A stretch of DNA of 64,000 bases from Algoriphagus limi (GTDB lineage Bacteria > Bacteroidota > Bacteroidia > Cytophagales > Cyclobacteriaceae): assembly GCF_024919275.1 (NCBI RefSeq), contig NZ_JANWGH010000001.1:1744296-1808295 (forward strand), in the 5' to 3' direction. Position 1 is the stretch's first letter. The number at the start of each line of letters is the position of its first letter. Position numbers and translations under genes: made by a program. Below are positions 8,635 to 18,234 of this stretch, piece after piece. The notes beneath the pieces are model-generated. The model worked only from the letters and a program-made list of their open reading frames with translations, was not told where the DNA came from and did not search any database.

Positions 8635-8671
8635 GGCTTTTCTAATTACCTAGAAAAGCCATCTTTTCTTT
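8635..8671 (+). terminator. Rho-independent-like terminator after fsa
   Basis: GGCTTTTCTA (8635-8644) and TAGAAAAGCC (8651-8660) form a perfect 10-bp stem with a 6-nt loop, followed by ATCTTTTCTTT. The U-tract is interrupted, so some readthrough into the next small gene is likely. Confidence 0.6.
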
Positions 8672-8677
8672 AAGCCC

Positions 8678-8881
8678 ATGTATATCATCAAAGTAAAAGG
8701 TAAAGCCAAGATTCCGGACTACATTCAGATACGGGATGAAAACTTTGTACTCGTTGCTTACTTTCGGGCTGACCGCCCTATGAAAAACCCTGAAAAATTC
8801 GGCCTGGAAGGCAAAGAAGAGCAACTTCAGGAGTTGATCGAAAAATTACCATTCGGTAAATTACAAAAACTCGAATTATAA
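8678..8881 (+). CDS. Small conserved hypothetical protein upstream of ftsE
   Basis: A 67-residue soluble protein, MYIIKVKGKAKIPDYIQIRD..., with predicted beta strands in its first half and a helix (EEQLQELIEKL) near the end. No known domain recognised. Its stop is separated by one base from the ATG of ftsE, so the two genes are almost certainly cotranscribed and perhaps translationally coupled. Function unknown; the tight link to ftsE points to an envelope or division context, which is inference. Confidence 0.7.
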   Translation: MYIIKVKGKAKIPDYIQIRDENFVLVAYFRADRPMKNPEKFGLEGKEEQLQELIEKLPFGKLQKLEL

Positions 8882-8882
8882 G

Positions 8883-9593
8883 ATGGATTTCAAAACGGAA
8901 CCAGTTCTCAAAGTAGATCATGTCACTGTCTTCCAAGGCGTAGACCCCATTCTTTCCGATGTCTCATTTGCGATTGAACAGCACGAATTTGTGTTTTTGA
9001 TTGGAAAAACCGGAAGTGGAAAAAGCTCGCTATTGAAAACACTCTATGCAGATCTTTCTTTGAAAGCAGGTGATGTAGAAATTTCCGGTTTTCATTTGAA
9101 ATCGATCAAAACAAAAGAAGTCCCTTTTCTTAGAAGAAAACTCGGGATAATTTTTCAGGATTTTCAACTTTTCAACGATAGAACTGTAGCCGAAAATCTT
9201 GCTTTCGTCATGAAGGCTACAGGCTGGAAAGACAAAGTGAAAATCAAAGAACGGATGGCGGAAGTCCTCCTACAGGTGGGCCTTCACAATGCCTCCAGCA
9301 AAATGCCTCATCAATTAAGTGGGGGCGAACAACAACGCGTTGTAATTGCCAGAGCCTTATTGAATGAACCTTCTATTCTTCTTGCAGACGAACCTACCGG
9401 AAATTTGGACCCGGATGTGGCAGATGGGATTTTCAAGCTGTTCCAAGAAATCAACAAGAAAGGAACGGCCATTCTAATGGCTACTCATAATCACGAATTA
9501 TTAAGAAAATACCCCTATCGAGTTCTCAAGTGCGAAAACGGAAAATTGCTGGATAGTCAAACACATGACGTTTCCTTCGGTTCTTCTTGGTAA
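8883..9593 (+). CDS. ftsE: ABC transporter ATP-binding protein, FtsE-like
   Basis: A 236-residue ATPase with all ABC motifs: Walker A GKTGSGKSS (about residues 40-48), Q-loop IIFQDFQLF, signature LSGGEQQRVVIARAL, Walker B ILLADEPTGNLD and the H-loop ATHNHE. DEPTGNLD is typical of the FtsE/LolD/MacB branch. The HEFVFLIGKTGSGKSSLL arrangement and DFQLFNDRTVAENLAF resemble FtsE, which with FtsX regulates peptidoglycan hydrolases at the division site. No ftsX follows; the next gene is an S41 protease after 61 nt. The partner must be elsewhere in the genome. Confidence 0.8.
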   Translation: MDFKTEPVLKVDHVTVFQGVDPILSDVSFAIEQHEFVFLIGKTGSGKSSLLKTLYADLSLKAGDVEISGFHLKSIKTKEVPFLRRKLGIIFQDFQLFNDRTVAENLAFVMKATGWKDKVKIKERMAEVLLQVGLHNASSKMPHQLSGGEQQRVVIARALLNEPSILLADEPTGNLDPDVADGIFKLFQEINKKGTAILMATHNHELLRKYPYRVLKCENGKLLDSQTHDVSFGSSW

Positions 9594-9654
9594 AGGCTAA
9601 GGGCACAACAGCTTCCTGATTTCTGCGTTTGAAAGGAATGAAACAATCCCATTT

Positions 9655-11034
9655 ATGAAAATATTCAAAGGACTTCCGCTTTTCATGGTCTTTGCACTGC
9701 TTGGACTATTTGCATGTAACAATGAAGATCCCGAACCGCCAGTGGATCCAGGATCCAATGCAGCAGTAAATCGATGGATTTATGAGATCATGGAGCAGGT
9801 TTATTATTGGCTGGAAGAAATGGGAAATCCAATCGCCGAATCTTCAGATCCTGAGGATTATTTTGAAGCTCTTCTAAACCGTCCCACTGATCGATTCTCG
9901 GTCATTTACCCAGATTATCAAGAATTACTAAACTCTCTGAACGGGATTACCTTAGAGGCAGGCTATGAATTCATTCTTTTCAGAGAAAGCCAAAACTCTG
10001 ATTTTGTTGTTGCCGAAATCACCTATGTAAAGAAAAATAGTCCAGCAGAAGCAGCTGGTCTTTTACGTGGAGATATTATCCAAGCAATCAATGGAGAACC
10101 AATGACTCTTGATAATTATCGGGAAGTACTGGAAGGAATCTCCTCAACTCATTTTATCAGTTATTTGAGGTTCAATGAAGAAACAAATGTTTATGAAGAT
10201 CAAGGGAATTTAGAATTAAATGTTGTTCAGCTAGCTGAAAACCCTAATTTCCTAGACACCATCTACACCATCAATAATCAAAAAATCGGGTATGTCGTGT
10301 ATCACTTCTTTGCGCCAGGACCAGGCAATGGAAGTACTGTTTATGATAACGAGATGGATGGAATCTTCGCCAAATTCAAGGCTGAAGGAATCAACCATTT
10401 GATTGTCGATTTCAGGTATAATGGTGGTGGCTTTGTTTCTTCCGCTGTGAATTTGGCCAGCTTGATTGCACCAAGTGTGACTCAAAATGATGTTTTCTCA
10501 AAAACAAAATACAATAGCTTCTTGAGTCAATTTGACGATTTTAAAGATGTTCAAACCCCATTCCGAACCAAGTCAGAAAACCTAGGGAATATTCTGGATG
10601 GTAACAGAGTGTACATTTTGACCTCAAGTAGAACTGCTTCTGCATCCGAATTGATCATTAATGGATTGAGACCTTATATGGATGTCTTTTTGATTGGAGA
10701 TATAACAACTGGAAAAAATGTAGGATCCATCCCATTTGATGATGAAGATAATCCTCAAAACACTTATGGGATTCTTCCAATCGTGACCCAAAGCTTCAAT
10801 AGCCTTGATGAATCGGACTACACTACAGGCTTCACTCCAAACATATCAGCAAGAGAAGTGACTGAACGTTTAAGACCCTTTGGCGATATAAATGAGCAAT
10901 TACTGCGAACTGCAATCACCCAAATAACCGGAGAGGCTCCATCCGATCGATTCCAAAAGCTTGATCGACAGGACATTGGTAGTACTCTGGATACCAAGAT
11001 CCGATCTGGAAGGATGATAGAAAGCATGAAATAA
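9655..11034 (+). CDS. S41 family C-terminal processing peptidase, lipoprotein
   Basis: A 459-residue envelope protease. The signal peptide ends in a lipobox with Cys21 (LGLFAC), followed by NNEDPEPP, so it is lipid-anchored. A PDZ-like domain occupies about residues 100-180 (KKNSPAEAAGLLRGDIIQAING). The catalytic S41 domain follows, with DFRYNGGGFVSSAVNLASLI, the serine motif TASASE (Ser331 region) and TGKNVGSIPF, supplying the Ser/Lys-type catalytic residues. Members cleave C-terminal tails or unfolded envelope proteins. The N-terminal segment with YYWLEEM is common in Bacteroidota S41 lipoproteins. A strong terminator follows. Confidence 0.85.
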   Translation: MKIFKGLPLFMVFALLGLFACNNEDPEPPVDPGSNAAVNRWIYEIMEQVYYWLEEMGNPIAESSDPEDYFEALLNRPTDRFSVIYPDYQELLNSLNGITLEAGYEFILFRESQNSDFVVAEITYVKKNSPAEAAGLLRGDIIQAINGEPMTLDNYREVLEGISSTHFISYLRFNEETNVYEDQGNLELNVVQLAENPNFLDTIYTINNQKIGYVVYHFFAPGPGNGSTVYDNEMDGIFAKFKAEGINHLIVDFRYNGGGFVSSAVNLASLIAPSVTQNDVFSKTKYNSFLSQFDDFKDVQTPFRTKSENLGNILDGNRVYILTSSRTASASELIINGLRPYMDVFLIGDITTGKNVGSIPFDDEDNPQNTYGILPIVTQSFNSLDESDYTTGFTPNISAREVTERLRPFGDINEQLLRTAITQITGEAPSDRFQKLDRQDIGSTLDTKIRSGRMIESMK

Positions 11035-11041
11035 CAAAGAA

Positions 11042-11071
11042 AGAGCTCCGATTTGGGAGCTCTTTTTTTTT
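11042..11071 (+). terminator. Rho-independent terminator after the S41 protease
   Basis: AGAGCTCC (11042-11049) pairs with GGAGCTCT (11056-11063) around a 6-nt loop and runs into eight or more T residues. Confidence 0.85.
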
Positions 11072-11207
11072 GACTTTTTGAAAAAAATAATTCCATTACT
11101 TTTTCAAAAGATTTGGAATATTTTGCCAAGCGAATAAATTTAGGATTGAAATTTTTTCCATTACGGGAAAGAATACTAATTATTTTAACCAACCAACCAT
11201 TTACAAA

Positions 11208-12428
11208 ATGAAAAACTTCTTGAGAAAGCCTGTTTCTATGGCAGGAGTGGTTCTTGGAGCTATGGCATTTGCCTGTATGCCTCAGGATCAAAATCCAGTG
11301 ATCGATGATTCTGTAGTGGAATATGTAAAATTCCAACATGGGGACATTATTCCTGGCAAGTACATCGTGAGGTTGAATCCTACGAATTTGAATTTTAGAA
11401 AAACAAAAGACTATGCCAGTAATCAAGCTGCCATGCGAAAAATAAGTATGGGCATTCTGGCAAGATATGATATTCAAGAAGCCAGTTTAGGCTATGTATA
11501 TGGTAGCTCTATTGAGGGTTTCTCTGTTGAACTTTCTAGTGAAGAATTTGAAAAGCTATCCAAAGACCCTGCGGTGAAATTTATAGAGCCTGACCGTATT
11601 ATGGCTCTTGCCCCACCTCCAGGAAAAGGCCCAGGTGATGGTGGAGGTAGTGACCCTGCACAAGAAACTCCTTGGGGAATTACTCGAGTTGGGGGAGGAC
11701 AAGTTTACACAGGGGATGCAAAAGCGTATGTCATCGACTCTGGAATTGATGCCGCACATCCTGACTTGAATGTAAACTCAGCTATTGGTTTCAACGCTTT
11801 TACAGATAAAAGAGATGGAGATATCACAAAAGATGGTAGCGGTCATGGAACTCACGTAGCTGGAACAATTGCCGCCATTGATAATGAAATTGGCGTGGTA
11901 GGTGTTGCCGCTGGAGCAACTGTCGTTCCTGTAAAAGTACTAAATAGCCGAGGGTCTGGTTCTTATTCTGGAGTAATCGCCGGCGTTGACTTTGTCACAG
12001 CTACTGCTTCGAATGGTGATGTGGCCAATATGAGTTTGGGAGGACCTTTATCCCAAGCTTTGAATGATGCAGTAATTGCTCTTGGTGCCTCAGGTGTGAA
12101 AGTAGCATTGGCAGCTGGAAATGAAAGCACAGATGCAAATACCAAATCTCCTGCTAGTGCAAATGGACCAAATATTTATACTATCTCAGCAACGGATATC
12201 AATGATCGCTTTGCCTCATTCTCAAACTTTGGAAACCCACCAGTTGATTTTGCTGCTCCAGGAGTAGGAGTTTTATCTACAGTTCCTGGTGGAGGATATG
12301 CTTCTTACAATGGAACATCCATGGCTTCTCCACATGTAGCCGGAATTCTTTTAACGGGAAATCCAAGATCAGGTGGAAATGCTACCAATGACCCTGATGG
12401 AAATGCGGATCAAATCGCAGTGAAGTAA
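11208..12428 (+). CDS. S8 family subtilisin-like serine protease, lipoprotein
   Basis: A 406-residue secreted protease. The signal peptide has a lipobox Cys23 (AMAFAC), then an inhibitor_I9-type propeptide (about residues 45-125: GKYIVRLN ... VKFIEPDRIMAL) and a Gly-rich linker PPPGKGPGDGGG. The subtilase domain has the complete triad: Asp177 in YVIDSGID, His213 in GHGTHVAG and Ser371 in NGTSMASPH. The protein ends only about 35 residues after the catalytic Ser, so there is no extra C-terminal domain or sorting tail. Likely a surface or periplasmic protein-degrading enzyme. It is preceded by a terminator and followed by one, so it is monocistronic. Confidence 0.92.
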   Translation: MKNFLRKPVSMAGVVLGAMAFACMPQDQNPVIDDSVVEYVKFQHGDIIPGKYIVRLNPTNLNFRKTKDYASNQAAMRKISMGILARYDIQEASLGYVYGSSIEGFSVELSSEEFEKLSKDPAVKFIEPDRIMALAPPPGKGPGDGGGSDPAQETPWGITRVGGGQVYTGDAKAYVIDSGIDAAHPDLNVNSAIGFNAFTDKRDGDITKDGSGHGTHVAGTIAAIDNEIGVVGVAAGATVVPVKVLNSRGSGSYSGVIAGVDFVTATASNGDVANMSLGGPLSQALNDAVIALGASGVKVALAAGNESTDANTKSPASANGPNIYTISATDINDRFASFSNFGNPPVDFAAPGVGVLSTVPGGGYASYNGTSMASPHVAGILLTGNPRSGGNATNDPDGNADQIAVK

Positions 12429-12444
12429 TCAAACCATTTAAAAG

Positions 12445-12471
12445 AAAAAGCGGCCGAATCGGTCGCTTTTT
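12445..12471 (+). terminator. Rho-independent terminator after the S8 protease
   Basis: A hairpin of AAAAAGCGGCC (12445-12455) with GGTCGCTTTTT (12461-12471), including one G-T pair, a short loop and a T-rich 3' side. Confidence 0.8.
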
Positions 12472-12541
12472 CTATTATTATCAAATCGTTATTTATCTTT
12501 CCTGTTTATACTAGATTGAAAAAATCGAATACCTTCGCAAG

Positions 12542-12757
12542 ATGGAAAAGATAGCCAGCTTCCTACTTATCCTAACCATTTACTTTTTGGGCATTCTAGC
12601 AATTGTGCAGGGAATTATACGCCCCAAGTACTACCATTTTAGAAAAAATCTAGGCGAAGAACCAGTAAAAATCCCAGTAAATTATCTTAGAATTTTATTT
12701 TTCAGTCTGCTATTAGCCCTTATAACTACCACTCTAGCATACGTTCTTTTTATATAA
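12542..12757 (+). CDS. Small two-span membrane protein, unknown
   Basis: A 71-residue protein with two hydrophobic segments (about residues 5-24, FLLILTIYFLGILAIVQG, and 50-70, ILFFSLLLALITTTLAYVLF) separated by a basic loop RPKYYHFRKN. No known family recognised. It stands between two terminators, so it is transcribed on its own. Start is the first ATG after AT-rich DNA. Probably inner membrane. Confidence 0.6.
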   Translation: MEKIASFLLILTIYFLGILAIVQGIIRPKYYHFRKNLGEEPVKIPVNYLRILFFSLLLALITTTLAYVLFI

Positions 12758-12783
12758 AAAAAGCCATCCAACTGGACGGCTTT
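12756..12783. terminator. Bidirectional terminator between the membrane protein and TPR genes
   Basis: A hairpin of AAAGCCATCCA and TGGACGGCTTT with one mismatch lies between the convergent genes. It has a run of seven A on the left, giving a T-run for the minus-strand TPR gene, and TTT on the right. Confidence 0.7.
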
Positions 12784-12807
12784 CGATCAACTCTTTATTG
12801 ATGATTT

Positions 12808-13515
12808 TTAATTCTGAGTCTTTTGAAGGTTTTCTTTTGCAAGTTGAAAATCCGGTTCAAGCGCAATTGCCTCTTCAAAAGCTGTTCTTGCTTCTGTATT
12901 TGAACCTTGATCCAAGTAGATCATTCCTTTAAGATTTAAAGCTGCGGCCTTCATACCAATCTCTTGAGTTTCAGTTTCTGATTGAGGAAAACCAATTTTC
13001 TCTTCAGGCTTTGCGTTTTTTACCAGCATATTGACAGAGTTTAATGCCTCCTCATATCGCTTCAAGGAATATTGAAGGAAACCGGATTTGTATAAGCTAA
13101 AATTATCCCCCGTTAATAGATACAGTCTTTCATAGTTAGGAAGTGCTCGATCTAGAGCTCCTAGTTGTTCCAATGAATAGGCGGCAATTTCCAAAGCGCC
13201 GATACTTCTATCATTGACTTCCAAAATATCCAAAGAAACCAAGGCAGCAGAAGTGGACTGCCCCAATTCAAAATATAGCGTCCCTAAGAGTTCTTGAAAT
13301 CTCATGTTTTCCGGATTCCGGACAATCAATCGATACAAGGCACTTTTAGCCATTTGAGGATCATTGTATCGCATAGCCAATTGATAGGCTGCCTGATCCT
13401 GAATGTTCAAGGATAATTTGGTTTTTGGATCCAAACGAGCAGTAGAATCTGTCGTTTGGGAGAAAGATGCGCTGGCAAAAAGCCCAAGCACGAAAATCAG
13501 CACTAATCGCTTCAT
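12808..13515 (-). CDS. Secreted TPR-repeat protein
   Basis: A 235-residue protein with a signal peptide (MKRLVLIFVLGLFASASFSQ, cleavage probably after FSQ) followed by tetratricopeptide-like helical repeats. These are seen in AYQLAMRYNDPQMAKSALYRL, LGTLYFELGQSTSAA, AYSLEQLGALDRALPNYERLY and GMIYLDQGSNTEARTAFEEA, the last close to the TPR consensus. TPRs are protein-interaction scaffolds; here probably periplasmic. No partner can be named. It lies 21 nt downstream of the CCA-adding enzyme gene on the same strand, so the two may be cotranscribed. Confidence 0.75.
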   Translation of the reverse strand: MKRLVLIFVLGLFASASFSQTTDSTARLDPKTKLSLNIQDQAAYQLAMRYNDPQMAKSALYRLIVRNPENMRFQELLGTLYFELGQSTSAALVSLDILEVNDRSIGALEIAAYSLEQLGALDRALPNYERLYLLTGDNFSLYKSGFLQYSLKRYEEALNSVNMLVKNAKPEEKIGFPQSETETQEIGMKAAALNLKGMIYLDQGSNTEARTAFEEAIALEPDFQLAKENLQKTQN

Positions 13516-13536
13516 GGTTTAGTTTAGGTTATTTAA

Positions 13537-14958
13537 TTACGTATTTTGAGGTGAAAGCCCCATTCGCTCAGCTATTTCAATCATCAATTTCCGAGCCTCT
13601 TCGGGGTTATTTTTAATTTTGCCCTCCAATATAGCTTCTTTAATTTCTTCTTTTATATCCCCTACCGCTTTCGAAGGTTTCAACCCGAAAGTTTCCATTA
13701 TTTCTTCACCACTAATAGGAGGTTGGAAATTCCGAACTTGATCTTTTTCCTCCACTTCCTGAAGCTTTCGCTCCACCTTATCGAAGTTTTCCAAAAAGCG
13801 TTTTACTTTCTTATTGTTCTTAGAAGTAATATCCGCACGGCAAAGCTTCATCAAATCATCGATCGCATCGCCTGCGTCAAAAAGCAATCTTCGCAAAGCT
13901 GAATCAGTCACCTCATCTTTTACCAAAGCAATAGGTCTTAGGTGAAGCCTGACCAATTTCTGAACAAACTTCATCCGTTCATCCATAGGCAATTTCAATC
14001 TTTTGAAAATACCGGGAACCATCCGAGCACCTTTATCTTCATGCCCATGAAAGGTCCATCCAGCTTTTTGATTGAATCGTTTGGTGGCGGGCTTAGCAAT
14101 ATCATGGAGTATAGCTGCCCAACGAAGCCATAGATCATCGCTAACCTTGGCTACATTGTCCAAGACTTGTAGCGTATGGTAAAAATTATCCTTGTGCGAT
14201 TTATCGTCGACAGTATCCACACCTTGTAATTCCACCATTTCCGGGAAAAATTCATGCAGTAATTTCCCTGCGAATAGCAGATTAAAGCCATAGGAAGGCT
14301 TTTCAGTTAGGACAATTTTATTCAATTCGGTTATGATACGTTCTGCCGAAACAATTTTAAGCCGATAAGCATTGCTTTGAATCGCAAAGAAAGTATCTGG
14401 GTCTATATCAAAATTCAACTGTGCAGCAAAGCGGACCGCCCGCATCATCCGCAATGGATCATCTGAAAAAGTCACATTTGCATCAAGAGGAGTCTTGATG
14501 ATCTTACGCTTTAGATCTTTTTGTCCATCAAATGGATCCAAAAGCTCCCCGTAATTATCCGCATTAAGGGAAATAGCCATGGCATTAATGGTAAAATCCC
14601 TTCGCTCCAAATCTTCCATCAAGGTGCCATCTTCCACAATCGGCTTTCTGCTATGAGATCGATAAGACTCTTTTCTCGCCCCTACAAATTCCAGCTCATA
14701 GTCCTCCAACTTCAACATAGCTGTTCCGAAGTTCTTGAAGACCGAAAGGGGAACATGGAATTCGAAGGAATTAGCAACCTCTTCTGCGAGCTCAATCCCA
14801 CTTCCCACACAAGTAAAATCAATATCCTTGCTTTCTCTCCCCATCAACAAATCCCGTACATAGCCACCTACCACGTAGGTTTCCAAACCTAGCTTTTGGC
14901 CTGCCTTAGCAACTTTCTCGAAAATGGGATTTTGATTCAGCTTATCCTTAAAGTTCAT
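13537..14958 (-). CDS. cca: CCA-adding tRNA nucleotidyltransferase with HD domain
   Basis: A 473-residue class II nucleotidyltransferase. The catalytic head has GGYVRDLLMGRESKDIDF (about residues 31-50), supplying the metal-binding Asp pair, then RRDFTINAMA and the FSDDPLRMMRAVRFAAQL motif typical of CCA-adding and poly(A) polymerases. The C-terminal half contains an HD phosphohydrolase domain (AAILHDIAKPAT, near residue 285). Enzymes of this length with an HD domain in Bacteroidota are assumed to add CCA to tRNAs; the tRNA-Gln in this window lacks an encoded CCA, so such an enzyme is needed. It overlaps the upstream 163-residue gene by 4 nt. Confidence 0.88.
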   Translation of the reverse strand: MNFKDKLNQNPIFEKVAKAGQKLGLETYVVGGYVRDLLMGRESKDIDFTCVGSGIELAEEVANSFEFHVPLSVFKNFGTAMLKLEDYELEFVGARKESYRSHSRKPIVEDGTLMEDLERRDFTINAMAISLNADNYGELLDPFDGQKDLKRKIIKTPLDANVTFSDDPLRMMRAVRFAAQLNFDIDPDTFFAIQSNAYRLKIVSAERIITELNKIVLTEKPSYGFNLLFAGKLLHEFFPEMVELQGVDTVDDKSHKDNFYHTLQVLDNVAKVSDDLWLRWAAILHDIAKPATKRFNQKAGWTFHGHEDKGARMVPGIFKRLKLPMDERMKFVQKLVRLHLRPIALVKDEVTDSALRRLLFDAGDAIDDLMKLCRADITSKNNKKVKRFLENFDKVERKLQEVEEKDQVRNFQPPISGEEIMETFGLKPSKAVGDIKEEIKEAILEGKIKNNPEEARKLMIEIAERMGLSPQNT

Positions 14959-15446
14959 CCTTTGATGATTTTGACATCCCCCTCGGGACTGAGATACATT
15001 TCTTTGAGATTTGGGCTAAAAAGAGGAAAAAGCAAATCGGTTTGAAATTCAAATGGAACTTTTTCATTGATTTTGCAAAGCACTAAATCAGATGCCTGAA
15101 AAAGCAATTTGTTCCATTCTTTATCTCGAATCAAAGAAAACCTGATTTCTCCATCAACTCCCAAACCAACAGGAATTGTAACGCCTTTACCTGTGTGATA
15201 AATAGTGGGTTTGGAAGCAAACTCAACAATATCCAGTGATACTTCAGAAAATTGACCGGCTACAGATCGGATTTGAAAAAGGTCAAAAAGTAAGAAAATC
15301 CAATCTTTTCCCATATCAGGGTTCCAAGAACTCAACTTGAGAAGGGTGAGAACTTTTCCATTTCCTTCTCGAATTTGAACTTGTCCCTGACGCTGAAGTG
15401 CTGTTACAATTGCTCGTTGATCCAATTTCTCCCGATTTTTGCACAA
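14955..15446 (-). CDS. Hypothetical protein cotranscribed with cca
   Basis: A 163-residue soluble protein that I do not recognise. It starts MCKNREKLDQRAIVTALQRQG and has alternating beta-type strands (KVLTLLKLSSW, IFLLFDLFQIRSVAGQF, EIRFSLIRDKEW) and a C-terminus LSPEGDVKIIKG. No signal peptide, membrane segment or catalytic motif is evident. Its last 4 nt overlap the cca start (ATGA), so it is the first gene of a cca operon and is likely expressed from a promoter just upstream, where a 10-bp palindrome sits at 15513-15537. Confidence 0.6.
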   Translation of the reverse strand: MCKNREKLDQRAIVTALQRQGQVQIREGNGKVLTLLKLSSWNPDMGKDWIFLLFDLFQIRSVAGQFSEVSLDIVEFASKPTIYHTGKGVTIPVGLGVDGEIRFSLIRDKEWNKLLFQASDLVLCKINEKVPFEFQTDLLFPLFSPNLKEMYLSPEGDVKIIKG

Positions 15447-15512
15447 AAATAATCAGATATCCGAGAGCAAAAGCCAGAAGTGCCAATTTATCCCTTGACT
15501 GCAGAGGTAACC

Positions 15513-15537
15513 AATTCAAAAGAATCCCTTTTGAATT
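15513..15537. repeat. 10-bp inverted repeat upstream of the cca operon
   Basis: AATTCAAAAG (15513-15522) and CTTTTGAATT (15528-15537) are perfect inverted repeats around a 5-nt centre. The site is 67 nt upstream of the 163-residue gene. It lacks a T-run on either side, so it looks more like a protein-binding palindrome than a terminator. Confidence 0.5.
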
Positions 15538-15630
15538 TAGACTGGCTGAATTGACATTGACAGAAATTTAAAAGGATATCATGCAAAAAATTCATTTATA
15601 TAAACAAATATCCGTTTCTATAGAAGAAAT

Positions 15631-15660
15631 AAAAAAAGGCAGTAAAAAAACCGCCTTTAT
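15631..15660 (-). terminator. Terminator for the HTH protein gene
   Basis: AAAGGC (15635-15640) and GCCTTT (15653-15658) flank an A-rich loop. Seven A residues on the left give the T-run for the minus-strand HTH gene, which ends 18 nt away. Confidence 0.65.
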
Positions 15661-15678
15661 AATTTTGATAATTTAAAA

Positions 15679-16080
15679 TCAACCTCTCAACCAATTGATA
15701 AATGTTTGGTAACCTATACCAACTTCTCTAGCAAAGGCTGCTTTTGTTTTCTTTCCTGCTGCTTCAACTTTTTTCCATTCTTCTAAAATTTTGCTTTTCT
15801 CATGATCAGAAAAAGTTCTTCTTTTAGATGACTTTCCTGTTGACTGACCAGTTACTAATCCGATCAATTCATTCAAGTCATTTACAAATCGTCCATCTGT
15901 TAAAAACAAACCTGCACTCTCTAATTTTTTAATAACATCATCTTTAGGATTGACAGGAGTAACTGCAATTCCTCTAGCGGCTGCTTCATGAAGATCAATT
16001 CTTTTCCCTTCAGAAGTTACATAGACAAAACCATCATTTTTCTTCAAATCAGCAATTGCCTCTTTTATTAATTCTCTCAT
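15679..16080 (-). CDS. Isolated HTH protein with transposase-like DNA-binding C-terminus
   Basis: A 133-residue protein. Residues 1-75 are a predicted alpha/beta segment (MRELIKEAIADLKKNDGFVY, GKRIDLHEAAARGIAVTP, LESAGLFLTDGRFVNDLNEL). After a Gly/Ser/Lys linker (GQSTGKSSKRR), the C-terminus has FSDHEKSKILEEW and AAFAREVGIGYQTFINWLRG, a helix-turn-helix like those of IS3-type OrfA transposase subunits. No transposase catalytic domain, inverted repeats or target duplication are nearby, so it is not an intact IS. It lies in clearly AT-rich DNA compared with its neighbours and has its own terminator. A small regulator or a domesticated transposase relic are both possible. Confidence 0.65.
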   Translation of the reverse strand: MRELIKEAIADLKKNDGFVYVTSEGKRIDLHEAAARGIAVTPVNPKDDVIKKLESAGLFLTDGRFVNDLNELIGLVTGQSTGKSSKRRTFSDHEKSKILEEWKKVEAAGKKTKAAFAREVGIGYQTFINWLRG

Positions 16081-18203
<2,123 letters not shown>

Positions 18204-18234
18204 ACGAAACCCGGCTTTTCGGGAACCAATTATT

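Noticed and set aside
15679..16080. Intact insertion sequence around the HTH gene
   Set aside because: No transposase catalytic domain, terminal inverted repeats or target-site duplication are visible.
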